Notes: generated by a model from the letters alone, not told the origin. A stretch of 64,000 nt of DNA from Ostreococcus mediterraneus (GCA_012295225.1 WMKK01000009.1:83909-147908); one strand, 5' to 3'; shown: positions 8,657-18,090, counted from the first letter of the stretch. Numbers and translations are program-made.

Positions 8657-9430
8657 TTATTCAATGACGACGACGTCGGTTTCGTCGTGGGCGCTTTTAG
8701 TACGCGCGCCGACGACGTCTTCGTCGTTTTCTTTGTCTTCGTCTTCGTCGTCGTCGTCGTCGCCGTCGGAGATGATGACGATGGTGGATGCGCGCATGGC
8801 GGCGGCAATCGCCGCAGCTTCGCGCGCAGGTATATTGTTCGGGCGTCGGCGCGCGTTCTGATGATCAGATTCGCGACGACGAGGCGGCTGCGCGCGCGCG
8901 CTTCGACGAAGCGCCGCATCCGCCGCCGCGCGTCTCGGGCTTCGCCACACCGCCACACCACCGCCTCCATCGCCACCACCCACGCACCGTCCACACACGT
9001 ATAAGTTACTCGCCATGTGCATCTCGGCCTGGATCGTCATCTCATTCAGTATGGCGTAGAACTTGGCGTCGTGCGGACCGCGCTCGTTGTGCGCGAGCTC
9101 GTGAAGAAACGTCGCGAACACTTCATCATCGGCAATCCATCGATACGCGGTCGCGCCCGCCGCGGACGAGCGGCGAGACCGACTGCGCTTACCCTCGTCC
9201 ACGCGCACGCGAAGCACCAAGCGTATGCGCGCGCCGTGGTTTAAATTATCACCCCAAATGGTCACCTCGCGCGGTGGAGGCATCTCCACCAACGCCTGCA
9301 CGCGCAACTGTCGTCGCTGCATGATTGGTGACGCCCGTCGCACGACGCGTTCGAGCATCTCACGCGCGCGCGCGCGAGACACCGCATCGCCGCTCGCGTG
9401 TGTGGTGATTGACACGTAATCCCGCGCCAT
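8657..9430 (-). CDS. WSS1-like: Wss1-like WLM metalloprotease with VIM and SUMO-interaction motifs
   Basis: The 257-residue protein has a WLM domain with zinc site HELAHNERGPHDAKFY (HExxH plus a third His). This family (yeast Wss1) cleaves DNA-protein crosslinks in the nucleus. The C-terminal half shows three short motifs known from Wss1. REAAAIAAAMR fits the VCP/Cdc48-binding VIM pattern R-x5-AA-x2-R exactly. TIVIISDGDDDD is a hydrophobic core plus acid tail typical of a SUMO-interaction motif, and ETDVVVIE at the C-terminus could be a second. The order WLM-VIM-SIM matches the architecture expected for a Cdc48- and SUMO-linked protease. The start is the ATG at 9430, because the upstream codon read as Met is TTG. 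It is divergent from the plastid membrane protein. Confidence 0.85.
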   Translation of the reverse strand: MARDYVSITTHASGDAVSRARAREMLERVVRRASPIMQRRQLRVQALVEMPPPREVTIWGDNLNHGARIRLVLRVRVDEGKRSRSRRSSAAGATAYRWIADDEVFATFLHELAHNERGPHDAKFYAILNEMTIQAEMHMASNLYVCGRCVGGGDGGGGVAVWRSPRRAAADAALRRSARAQPPRRRESDHQNARRRPNNIPAREAAAIAAAMRASTIVIISDGDDDDDEDEDKENDEDVVGARTKSAHDETDVVVIE

Positions 9431-9644
9431 GTTCGACCGCGCGCTCGACAAAGTTGAAAATGTCGAGCGGCGACGAATGACGTCGGGCTCTGTGCGTTTT
9501 CACGCGACGCGCGATCGCGCTAGCGCGGCGCTGGCGCGGCATTGGACGATCATAATGTGCCTCATCGCGTGCGCGCGCGACGCGAAGGTATCGCGGCTCG
9601 CGTGAGCGACGCGATTGATTGATTATTCAGATGACGATGACTTG

Positions 9645-10466
9645 ATGATGATGACTCCTCACATCATGTCGTGTACCGCGTTCGCGCGCGTCGTCGTCGC
9701 CGTGGCGCCGTCGCCGCCGGCGGTGAGGCGTCGCGCATCCATCGTTCGCGCGGCGCGCGCGGACGGCGACGGCGACGACAGGGCACCGTCGACGTCGAAA
9801 GATGTCGTACTCGAGGCGCAACTCGAGGCGCAGCGCGCGAAAGCTGCGGTGACGAGGCGTGCGATTGCCGCCGCCGTGAACAAGCAACACGCCGACGAAG
9901 AAGCGCGCGTGTTGGCTGAAAATGAGCGCGAGGAGGCGGCGAGGCGCGAACGCGCGGCGCGAGAGGCGCTCGAAGTTGGTGGTCGGGATCCGTTTCATCG
10001 AAAAGCTGGGCCGATTTTCATCGCCGGCGTGGCGTGTAGCGCCGCCGCGTTCGCTGCGTTCGAAGCGACGGTGAATACGGGGGATTTTATCTCTGCGTTT
10101 CAAGGCGCGAGTGGGCCGGCGAAGAGCGGGGTGTTGTCGCTGACGATTGGGCTCGGTCTGGTCGGCACGTCGTCGCTCGCGTTTTCGTCGATGATTTTAT
10201 TCGCGTTGGCGTTTCAGGAAGCAAAGGGGGTGATTTTGAACGATCCGGTGATTTACTACCGGTGTGATGGTAAAGACAAGTCGTGTTGTGTCAATGGTCC
10301 GCACAATTTAGGCTATCACTCGCGTTTTGTGTATTTGAATAACGGACGGGGATTCGAAACGCGCGAAGCCGATAGCATGCGAAGACATTTGCGCATTTCC
10401 AAAGACTGCCGCGCGTTGAAGCCGTTAATCGTGTATCCGAAAGAGGAGAAGTGGGGGTTCTGGTAG
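9645..10466 (+). CDS. Plastid-targeted membrane protein, function unknown
   Basis: The 273-residue protein begins with a run of Met codons; the best starts are the ATGs at 9645-9651, or at 9666 where a transit-peptide-like sequence begins (SCTAFARVVVAVAPSPP). A basic/acidic coiled coil follows at residues 45-110. Two hydrophobic spans come next (IFIAGVACSAAAFAAFEAT and VLSLTIGLGLVGTSSLAFSS, LFALAFQEA). The C-terminal soluble domain has a CCVNG cysteine pair and ends in KWGFW. I infer an inner-envelope or thylakoid protein; I do not recognise the family. Confidence 0.65.
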   Translation: MMMTPHIMSCTAFARVVVAVAPSPPAVRRRASIVRAARADGDGDDRAPSTSKDVVLEAQLEAQRAKAAVTRRAIAAAVNKQHADEEARVLAENEREEAARRERAAREALEVGGRDPFHRKAGPIFIAGVACSAAAFAAFEATVNTGDFISAFQGASGPAKSGVLSLTIGLGLVGTSSLAFSSMILFALAFQEAKGVILNDPVIYYRCDGKDKSCCVNGPHNLGYHSRFVYLNNGRGFETREADSMRRHLRISKDCRALKPLIVYPKEEKWGFW

Positions 10467-10512
10467 CAGAAAATTTATATGTAGCGTTTTATTAGCCGTA
10501 CTGTTGTAGCTT

Positions 10513-11820
10513 CTATGTACGTTTCTTCACGAAGAAGGTCTCCATGTGCGCCGATGCGTCGACGTTCGCGGCGGACGCCGACACGCTCGCCCCGCCGCGC
10601 GAGACCAAATCAAATTCTATATCAAACAAATCATCATCCATGGACCGCACGTAATCATATATGTCTTGCGTCGTGCGCGAACCATCCGTGGCGAAGCGCC
10701 GAGTGGTGACTCGACCGTTTGGAAGGCTAAATCGAACCTTGGCGATTGGTGAGGCGTCACCGGACGCGTCGTCCGGCGACTCTGGCTTAATCGATGCCTT
10801 GAGCGCCGCTATGTTTGCCTGACGCAGTTCAATATCTTTTGTTTTCTGCACCTCACGTTCCGCGAGCTTGGCTTTTGCGGCTTCAAACTCTTCTTTCCGG
10901 CGTCGCTCGCGTCGGATGACTTCGTCGTATTCGTCGCTCGGTTCCAAGTCGACTTCGACATCCGTCTCGAGTAGACTCACCGCGGCTGGGTGTGCGCGTT
11001 TCATCGCCACTGGCGCGCCATCGACAACCATGCTGTCCTCGTTCTCCTCCTCCTCCTCCTCGTCGCTATGAACTACGCTCGGTTCCACCGCGGTCACGAC
11101 GAGCTCGTACGGAGGGCGCGGTCCGTCCTCGACGACGATTTCGTCCCCAACCGTCGCGCAACTCCGTCCCATCATCACGCGCTCGAGCACCTCCCTCACG
11201 TCCCCATCCGCACCATCCATCGATAAAAAGTCGCGCGCAAAGTCATTCTTTTTCGGTTTAAGCGTCATCCTCGTCCCGAGCGGAAGGGTCACGTACGTCG
11301 CGCGAACCGTCGCGTCTTCGCCGTCGGCAAACGAACCGCTCGCATCCGCGCCCAACGCCCGCATCACCTTTATCGGCAGCCCAATCGCGCGCTCTCGCAC
11401 GTCACCGTAATCAAGCACCCCAACATGCGTCACGCGCGACCCGCGCTCAATTCTAAAGAACGCACGGCCGCTTCGTTCGACGCCGAGCGCGTCTCGCGCC
11501 GCCGACGGCAGCTGCGCCTTGTCATCCTTCCTCGCGCGTATCCCTCGCGCCTCCGCCGCGCGCGACGCCTCCGCGGATAAATCCGCGCTGTACGACACCG
11601 ACGCGCCGTACGTTTCGCGCTGCGCCGCGCGTCGACGCGACGCCTCCTCCATCTCGCGCCGTCGCGCCGCGCGTTCCACGCGTAACGCTTCTTCGCGTTC
11701 GAGTCGCATGCGTTCAACGCGCGCGTTTTCATCCTCCTTGGCGCGCGCGCGCTCGCGCGCGGTGCGGTCGCGCGTGGCGTGCTCCTTGGCGAGTTTCGAC
11801 GCCGCGTCGCGCAGGAACAT
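10513..11820 (-). CDS. UFD1-domain protein with N-terminal coiled coil and C-terminal UBX-like domain
   Basis: The 435-residue protein starts with a charged helix (FLRDAASKLAKEH), like the plant PRLI-interacting factor K/UFD1 family. A UFD1 double-psi barrel follows at about residues 105-255 (THVGVLDYGDV, IGLPIKVMRALG, YVTLPLGTRMTLKPK). An acidic linker and a second helix lead to a UBX-like fold in the last 80 residues (AKVRFSLPNGRVTTRRF, TTQDIYDYVRS). UFD1 binds ubiquitin with Npl4 and Cdc48/p97, and UBX domains bind Cdc48, so I infer a Cdc48 cofactor. The usual FPR loop of UBX is not evident. The start at 11820 (MFLRD) matches plant relatives better than the upstream ATG at 11853. Confidence 0.8.
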   Translation of the reverse strand: MFLRDAASKLAKEHATRDRTARERARAKEDENARVERMRLEREEALRVERAARRREMEEASRRRAAQRETYGASVSYSADLSAEASRAAEARGIRARKDDKAQLPSAARDALGVERSGRAFFRIERGSRVTHVGVLDYGDVRERAIGLPIKVMRALGADASGSFADGEDATVRATYVTLPLGTRMTLKPKKNDFARDFLSMDGADGDVREVLERVMMGRSCATVGDEIVVEDGPRPPYELVVTAVEPSVVHSDEEEEEENEDSMVVDGAPVAMKRAHPAAVSLLETDVEVDLEPSDEYDEVIRRERRRKEEFEAAKAKLAEREVQKTKDIELRQANIAALKASIKPESPDDASGDASPIAKVRFSLPNGRVTTRRFATDGSRTTQDIYDYVRSMDDDLFDIEFDLVSRGGASVSASAANVDASAHMETFFVKKRT

Positions 11821-11963
11821 GGCGCACCGCGCGACGCACACTGTCGTCGACACGCGTGGTCGTCACCATCAGCGCGAGCTCAAATCAGCGCGAGCTCACC
11901 CGCATACATCGACGCTCGCGTCGCGCACGCGCGTGAACACGCCACGCACGCACGCGTACACGT

Positions 11964-12743
11964 ATGTTGGTGTCGTTCGCGCGCGCGAGTCGTCGCGCCG
12001 CGCTCGCGTCGTCGCGCACGGCGTCGACATCGTCGTTGGGATCGATGGGGCCAATCGCGCGCGGTGACGCGTGCGTGTGCGCGTCGCCATCGTGGGTGAT
12101 GGGCGCGCCCGCGCGCGCAGGGGCGCGACCTGGAATCGCACACGTGCGCTCGACGTCGTCGTCGTCGTCGTCGTCGTCGAAGAATAAGAAGCAGGCGTCA
12201 GAGACGAGCGACGCGGTGCAGCAGCGGGACGAGCGGAGCGGTCGCTACGACGAAATCACCGATAAATGGATCCCCGAAAAGCCCGTGAGCGTGATTGAAG
12301 GCGCGTCGTACGGTGTGGTAGGTTTGTTAGGACTCGGAGTCGCCGCCGCGGCGGTGTGGTTCGGGGCGAATGAGTTGTTGGTGACTCCGCGCGAGCAAAA
12401 AGTGTTCAACGCGGCGATGACAAAGCTCGAAGACGACCCGCGGATTCGTATTAGTCTCGGTGCGCCGCTCACGGGGTACGGCAGCGAGTCGAGAAGTCGT
12501 TCTGCGAGGCACAGAATTGCGCATCAAATCGTCATCGATGGACGCGGGCGAGAGCGGGTACGGGTGCAATTTTACGCGCGCGGGGCGCGAGGGAGCGCGA
12601 CGGTGCACGCGGAAGCCGGGACAAACGCCGAGACGGGTGAGCTGGAGTTTTCGTACATTATCGCCGACGTCGCGGGTGCGCATGGGACGCGGATTCAGGT
12701 GGTGTCACCGCAGCAACAGCCGCAGCGGTTGGTGGCGTTGTAA
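11964..12743 (+). CDS. TIM21: TIM21, mitochondrial inner-membrane translocase subunit
   Basis: The 259-residue protein has a long Arg/Ser/Ala presequence with a poly-Ser tract, a single membrane span at about residues 112-135 (VVGLLGLGVAAAAVWFG) and the TIM21 intermembrane-space domain. That domain begins with a conserved stretch (KLEDDPRIRISLGAPLTGYG) and ends in beta strands (RVRVQFYARGARGSATVHAE). TIM21 links the TIM23 translocase to the outer-membrane TOM complex and to respiratory complexes. It is divergent from the UFD1-UBX gene and convergent with the MFS gene. Confidence 0.88.
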   Translation: MLVSFARASRRAALASSRTASTSSLGSMGPIARGDACVCASPSWVMGAPARAGARPGIAHVRSTSSSSSSSSKNKKQASETSDAVQQRDERSGRYDEITDKWIPEKPVSVIEGASYGVVGLLGLGVAAAAVWFGANELLVTPREQKVFNAAMTKLEDDPRIRISLGAPLTGYGSESRSRSARHRIAHQIVIDGRGRERVRVQFYARGARGSATVHAEAGTNAETGELEFSYIIADVAGAHGTRIQVVSPQQQPQRLVAL

Positions 12744-12788
12744 CATTGCGCGCGCGGGGTGAAATATTTTGCGTGCTGTAATACAAAT

Positions 12789-14081
12789 TCAACTTTTTCT
12801 ACGCTCGATGCGTTCCAGACGTTCGCGCTTGGCGAGCCACACCGTGTACGGCATCGTCGCGCATAGCATGCACATACATAATACATTCGCTCCCGTCGCG
12901 CCGCTGTCAACGGCCCACGCGAGCAGGGGATATTGTAATAAACTCCAAATCGCTGAAATTAACAACCCGACGCCGGCGAGCGTGCCATAGTTGACGAAAC
13001 CAAATCGTCGACCGATATTACTGAAATACATGGCGAATATGAACAATCGCCCGAGAGAATACACCGTCATACCAAGTCCTTGTACTTCCAACCCCGCGCT
13101 CGACGGAAGCGCTAAGATTGCGAATGACACAGCGATGCACGCCGTGGCAAAGCCTTGACACGCGCCGCACCCGACGGCGTCGGCGACGCGTCCGCCCACG
13201 GCGGCGAATATCGCAACCGCGCCGTACGTCGCTGAAAATATGCTCGAATACGACCCGTTGACGTCTCCTTTTTGTTCCATCTGATAACCAATCGTAGAGA
13301 TGAAGAATTGCGCGGGGCAGACGACGATTGTGAACCAGGCGACCAAGCCGATGAATTCGGACGACAACATTTGCTCGCGGCGCGTCTCACCATTCATCAA
13401 GCCTTCTTTGCGCGTCGGCACTACGACCACCGCGACGGGAACATCTTCCGGACCACGTGTACTACTATCATCGTCGTCGTCGTCGTCGTCAACCGCGGCG
13501 GGAGTCTCCAGGAAACTCGTCCCGCGCGGCAACGCAAACGCGCACGTCGCCAAAAGCGCCGCCGCGCACCCCGCGAACACTAAAAACCCAATTTTACGAT
13601 CACCCCCCGCCGTGAGCGCCAAAAACACCAACCCTGAAATCTGAAACGCCCCACTGAGCGCACTCATAATCGTGCTCGAGTACTCTGGAAACAACACCGC
13701 CACGGGTTGCACGCACAACTGCACGCCCGAACCCAAACCGACGGCAAACATTCCGGCGGTGAGCGACGCGTCGTCGCCCACTTTCGCCAGCGCAATCATC
13801 ACCGCCCCCGCCACCACGCACGCCAAACACACACAACACGTAAATCTCGTCCCGAAATGATCCCTCGAAATGCCAGCGACGAAACGCCCGCCCTGCACGG
13901 ACCAACTTCCCGCGGTGAACACCGCGCCCAACGCCTTCTCGCTCGCGTTCGAGTCTTCCTCGAGCAATAACCGCCGCAGCGGCGGCCACCCGTACACGGT
14001 GCCCGCGACGAGCGCGCTGGCGATGAACGCCAGCGCGAAGAGCGCCCATCGATGGGCGCCGCGCGCCGCTCCCGTCGTCAT
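12789..14081 (-). CDS. SLC43/FMP42-like major facilitator transporter
   Basis: The 430-residue, roughly 12-span membrane protein has an MFS A-motif region between spans 2 and 3 (GGRFVAGISRDHFGTRF), which resembles the SLC43/LAT3 and fungal Fmp42 group. Those proteins carry large neutral amino acids or related solutes. The central cytoplasmic loop holds an Asp8 tract. The start chosen is the ATG at 14081 (MTTGAARGAHRW), just before the first span. The frame stays open to 14900, and an ATG at 14468 would add an Arg/Ala-rich leader. That leader is not excluded, but it crosses a tandem repeat and looks like promoter sequence. Substrate specificity cannot be read from the sequence. Confidence 0.78.
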   Translation of the reverse strand: MTTGAARGAHRWALFALAFIASALVAGTVYGWPPLRRLLLEEDSNASEKALGAVFTAGSWSVQGGRFVAGISRDHFGTRFTCCVCLACVVAGAVMIALAKVGDDASLTAGMFAVGLGSGVQLCVQPVAVLFPEYSSTIMSALSGAFQISGLVFLALTAGGDRKIGFLVFAGCAAALLATCAFALPRGTSFLETPAAVDDDDDDDDSSTRGPEDVPVAVVVVPTRKEGLMNGETRREQMLSSEFIGLVAWFTIVVCPAQFFISTIGYQMEQKGDVNGSYSSIFSATYGAVAIFAAVGGRVADAVGCGACQGFATACIAVSFAILALPSSAGLEVQGLGMTVYSLGRLFIFAMYFSNIGRRFGFVNYGTLAGVGLLISAIWSLLQYPLLAWAVDSGATGANVLCMCMLCATMPYTVWLAKRERLERIERRKS

Positions 14082-14564
14082 CGCCGCCCCGCGAACGCCG
14101 TGCCGATGGATAGCGCCACCACCCAACCGCGCGCGCGCGGCCACCTCTTCGTCGACGTCGACGACCGCGGACGACCGCGGACGACCGCGGACGGGCGCGA
14201 GAACGCTCGCGGCGTCCACGAACGCGCGCGCGGGCGCCGTCGCGTCGCCGTCGCGTCGCCAAACGTCGTCGATGACGTCGACGGTGCGCGCAGACGGTGC
14301 ACTTTTTGACGCCACCAGATGTAAACATTGCGCCGCCGCCGCCGCCGCCGACGCCCGCGCGACCGCCGGCGACGACCGCACACGTCGACGCCCACGCGTC
14401 GCGCACGACGCGCATAGACACGCGCATCGTTTGCACGCATACACACCCGCGAGGCGTCGGTGAGACATCGCGCGCGGCGACGAAAGCGTCGGAGGTGTGC
14501 GTTGGTTTCGCTGTCGCTGATTGTGGTGCGCAGAGCGAGGTGATTGATTAAATAACGCATCAAG
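14082..14564. promoter_or_regulatory. Divergent promoter region, MFS transporter and nucleostemin-like gene
   Basis: This 483-base stretch lies between two divergent start codons and is GC-rich. It holds a triple 10-base repeat (14161-14190) and the motif GTGCACTTTTTGAC at 14297-14310, which recurs exactly at 51644-51657. Frames through it are open on both strands but have simple Arg/Ala composition; I see no convincing extra gene. Confidence 0.5.
14161..14193. repeat. Tandem repeat, unit ACGACCGCGG x3
   Basis: Three exact copies of a 10-base unit containing the palindrome CCGCGG, plus ACG of a fourth. A 10-base period places each copy on nearly the same face of the helix, as multiple factor sites would. 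Confidence 0.85.
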
Positions 14565-16376
14565 ATGCCGAAAAAGTCGACGAAGAGCAAGTCGAAGCGG
14601 ACGACGCTGAAGCAAAAGTATAAGGTGATCCGTAAAGTCAAGGAGCATCATAAGAAGAAGCGTAAGGAGGAGAATAGGTTGAAGAGATTGGGGATTAAGA
14701 AGAAGGGACCCAAGGACCCGGGGATACCGCAAGCGTGGCCGTACAAGGAGGATTTGATTAAAGAGATTGAATACGAGCATGAGAAGATTGAGAGTGCGAA
14801 AGAGGAGCAAGCTGAGGCGAAGAAGGCGAGACGAGCGGAGAATAAGAAATTGGCCAAGGAGTTGATGGACGCGGGACACGCCGCGCCGACGCTGGCGCAA
14901 CTACGAGCGCTGGCGGAGACAAAGGAGGCGAATTACGAAGAGAAGAAGGCGGCAAAGTTAGCGGATGAACTCGAAAAGGAAGCGAATGGGGCAGATAATG
15001 ATTCGAGTAGGCGGGCGTATTACAAGGAGTTTGTCAAGGTGGTGGAGATTTCGGACGTGATCATACAAGTGCTCGACGCTCGGGATCCGCTCGCGTGTCG
15101 TTCGCCAGAAGTCGAACGGTTCGTACGTAAGATGAACCCCGAAAAGCGGGTCATTCTGTTGTTGAACAAAATTGATTTAGTACCCAAAGAGAATGTCATG
15201 GCTTGGTTGACGTACTTCCGCGAAGAAATGCCGACTGTGGCGTTTAAGTGCGCGACGTCGACGGGTTCGACGAAGCTCGGCTCTCGCGCCGCCAACTTCA
15301 AATCCTCCGGAACCGCGCTCGGTGGTGGCGAGGCTCTCGGTGCTGAAACGTTATTGCAAATGTTGAAAAACTATGCGCGTAACAAAAATTTAAAGACGGC
15401 GATTACGGTTGGCATTGTCGGGTTCCCAAACGTTGGTAAATCGAGCTTGATTAACTCGTTGAAGCGGTCGCGCACGGCGGCTGCCGTCGGTAACACTCCA
15501 GGCATGACCAAGGTGCTGAAAGAAATTTCATTAGATAAGCAAGTCAAGTTAATTGACTCACCAGGGGTGGTGTTCGCCAGCGCACTCGGTGAATCCGTCG
15601 GTGCCGCGGCGTTGCGAAACTGTGTCAAGGTTGAGCGTCTCGAGGATCCCATCGCCCCCGTGCACGAAATCACTCGCCGATGTCCGGCGGAACAACTCAT
15701 GCTGATGTACAAGACTGGTAGATTTGTCGACGTTGACGATTTCTTGCGTCAAGTTGCGCGCATACAGGGTAAATTGAAGAAGGGTGGCATCCCAGACATG
15801 AAGCAAGCCGCGCGCGTCGTGCTGACGGATTGGAATAATGGTCGCATTCCGTACTTCACCGCGCCGCCGGAACGCACGAAGAACAAGGAGTACGCCTCGG
15901 CTGAAGTCGTCGTGAACTGGAGCGAAGAGTTCGATGCGGATAAAGTATTCGCCGATGAAGCCTCGGCGGTCATCGCCGGTTTGCCTGAAAATGAGGATGA
16001 CGGGGACTTTGTACCCATGCAGTCGTTGGGCGGCGGCTTGATTGAGGCGCACGATTTGAGCGACGACGACGACGACATGGCGGACGACATGGCGCACGAT
16101 GACATGTCTGACGACGCCGCGCACGCTGCGGTGCGCGCTGAACGTGACCCGACTGAAGCGGGACGTACCGCGCGCGCGCTCAAGCAGGCAGAGATGAAAC
16201 AGGCGACTAAGGCGTCGTTGACGCGACAAAAGGTGTTGTACGGCAACGAAGGGCAGTACAATCCAAACCAGGCGCGCGCGGCGAAAAAGCGCGCCCGTCG
16301 CGAAGCAAAGGCTGTGGAAGAAGCCGCCGCGGATGACAGTGGGTCTGACTTTGACTTTGACGACGACATGGAATAG
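14565..16376 (+). CDS. GNL3: Nucleostemin-like (GNL3/NSN1) circularly permuted GTPase
   Basis: The 603-residue nucleolar GTPase acts in 60S ribosome assembly. A basic N-terminus (PKKSTKSKSKRTTLKQKYK) is the nucleolar-targeting GN3L_Grn1 domain, followed by a coiled coil. The GTPase motifs are in permuted order: DARDPLACRS, G4 NKIDLVP, then G1 GFPNVGKSSLIN, G2 T in GMTK, and G3 DSPGVVF. The C-terminus is acidic and Lys-rich. The start is the first ATG after the divergent promoter. There is no sign of introns or truncation. Confidence 0.93.
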   Translation: MPKKSTKSKSKRTTLKQKYKVIRKVKEHHKKKRKEENRLKRLGIKKKGPKDPGIPQAWPYKEDLIKEIEYEHEKIESAKEEQAEAKKARRAENKKLAKELMDAGHAAPTLAQLRALAETKEANYEEKKAAKLADELEKEANGADNDSSRRAYYKEFVKVVEISDVIIQVLDARDPLACRSPEVERFVRKMNPEKRVILLLNKIDLVPKENVMAWLTYFREEMPTVAFKCATSTGSTKLGSRAANFKSSGTALGGGEALGAETLLQMLKNYARNKNLKTAITVGIVGFPNVGKSSLINSLKRSRTAAAVGNTPGMTKVLKEISLDKQVKLIDSPGVVFASALGESVGAAALRNCVKVERLEDPIAPVHEITRRCPAEQLMLMYKTGRFVDVDDFLRQVARIQGKLKKGGIPDMKQAARVVLTDWNNGRIPYFTAPPERTKNKEYASAEVVVNWSEEFDADKVFADEASAVIAGLPENEDDGDFVPMQSLGGGLIEAHDLSDDDDDMADDMAHDDMSDDAAHAAVRAERDPTEAGRTARALKQAEMKQATKASLTRQKVLYGNEGQYNPNQARAAKKRARREAKAVEEAAADDSGSDFDFDDDME

Positions 16377-16434
16377 CAGCTGAGTGATTAATAAAATTTA
16401 CATGGTGTACACACGAAACGCCGCCGCCGCTCTT

Positions 16435-16705
16435 CTAACGCCTTGTCGACGACGCGCGCGACATGGCGAGCGAAATCTCTGGTGTGCGAATGGGTGAATA
16501 CCCGCTTTTAATTTTCGACGGTTTTAACGACGATTCGTATTGTACATTTGATTCGCGCGTCTCTTCTTCGTCTTCGTCTTCGTCTTCGTCTTCGTCGTCT
16601 GACGCCGCGTCGAGCAGGGGCTCGTAGTAGGCGTCTCTCGGTGTCGCGGCGAACGCATCGACCGATTGCGACGACTCCGATTCGAATTCAGACAAAACAT
16701 TGTCA

Positions 16706-16742
<37 letters not shown>

Positions 16743-18090
16743 ATTCAGGCGTTTCGAGCACCCAAAAGTGCACGCGCGCCACTAAACATACCAACCGCCA
16801 CGCGTTGAGCGCCAATTTGGCGGTCCAGATTCCGCGCAACGTCGCCGTCGGACGATTAGCCAAGTATAACGTCGGCAAAAACACGAGACCAACACCAGCA
16901 ATCATAACTTGCCTGACATATGAGAAAGAATGTGACGCGTAGATGAAGCCGTCGTACACGAACACCGCCGCGTTAATGGGTTGCGCCGCCACGAGAATCG
17001 TCCAAACGCCGCTCGTCGCCAACGTCTCTCGCGCCGCCGCATCGGTGGTGAACACCGTCGGAATAAACGTCTTACCCCACACTAATATCGCACTAAACAC
17101 CACCCCGGCGCTGACGCCTAGCGTGAGTAAAATATACAACAATGACTTGAATTCACGCATATCCGTGCGGTACAATCGCGCGCCCAAAACGTTCGCGCAC
17201 GTCGCCAATCCATCCACGACGTACGACGCGATGAGCCACAGCTGACAAATAATATGATGCGCCGCCAATCCCGACGCGTCGAACGACCTCGACGCGATAA
17301 CGACGGCGATAAAAAAGCTCGCCTGCAATAGCGTCGAGCGCACAACCATGGACGCGCCGTCGCTCATAAAGTCAAACGCGTCCTTACGCGGCAACATCCG
17401 CGCCCGCCAGACGCCCAGCGGCTCGCTCGCCCCACGAGGCGGCAACGTCGCCACCACGCACACGCTCACGAGAAACTGAACGATGACCACGATGACGTAA
17501 CCAACGCCAATCCATCGCATCATCGCCGCGCCATCTAAATGTAAACGCGCCGACGTCGCCGACGCCACGACAGCCGTCTCGAGCGCCGCGCCCAGCGCGC
17601 TCAACATCGTCGCCGCACCGACTCGCCCGCACCCGCCGAGCACGCCGCGAAGCGCTGCGACCGCACACACCAATGGCGCACACGCCGCGCGGCACACAAA
17701 CACCTCGAGCGCCATCGCCGTCGTATCTTTTGATTGCCTCGCGAATGTCTTGTCAAATAAAGCGTCACGAAGCGCAAACAAAATCGCACACGACGCGGCG
17801 CCAGCGCCGAGCGCGCACGCTACGGCGAGACGCGCGGCGGCGGCGGCACGCACTGCGTCTTTGCGAGCGAGATACGCGCCGACTTTCGCGACGACGCCGT
17901 CGGAGACAAAGTTGAATGCGCTCGTGGCGACGTTGGTCGATGCCAGCGCCAAGCCATACGCCGCGATGGCGCTCGCGCCCGCGCCCGCGTGGCCGCAGAG
18001 CGCGAATTGCGCCGCGCTCGCGAGCGGCACGAGCGCGTTCTGCGCCGCACCGAGCGCGGTGAGCGCCGCGATGGCGCTCGCGCGCGGCAT
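16435..18090 (-). CDS. MATE/DinF-like efflux transporter
   Basis: The 551-residue protein has about twelve hydrophobic spans over residues 1-440. A typical second-half MATE signature is present (VVRSTLLQASFFIAVVIASR, LAAHHIICQLWLIASYVVD, GLATCANVLGARL). It fits the DinF/EDS5-like plant group, often located in the plastid envelope, which exports organic compounds in exchange for cations. The last 110 residues form an acidic tail with an Asp13 tract and Glu/Asp repeats. It starts at the ATG at 18090, only 57 bases from the divergent neighbour. Confidence 0.85.
16705..16742. repeat. (GTC)n tract encoding poly-Asp in the MATE protein tail
   Basis: About 13 GTC units on the plus strand read as GAC (Asp) codons on the minus strand. 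It is the longest of several such tracts in this window (others near 4864, 7859, 12152 and 13462). Confidence 0.9.

Noticed and set aside
12789-14900. 703-codon reading of the MFS gene
   Set aside because: The extra N-terminal part is antisense to the nucleostemin-like gene (14565-14900) and crosses its promoter.
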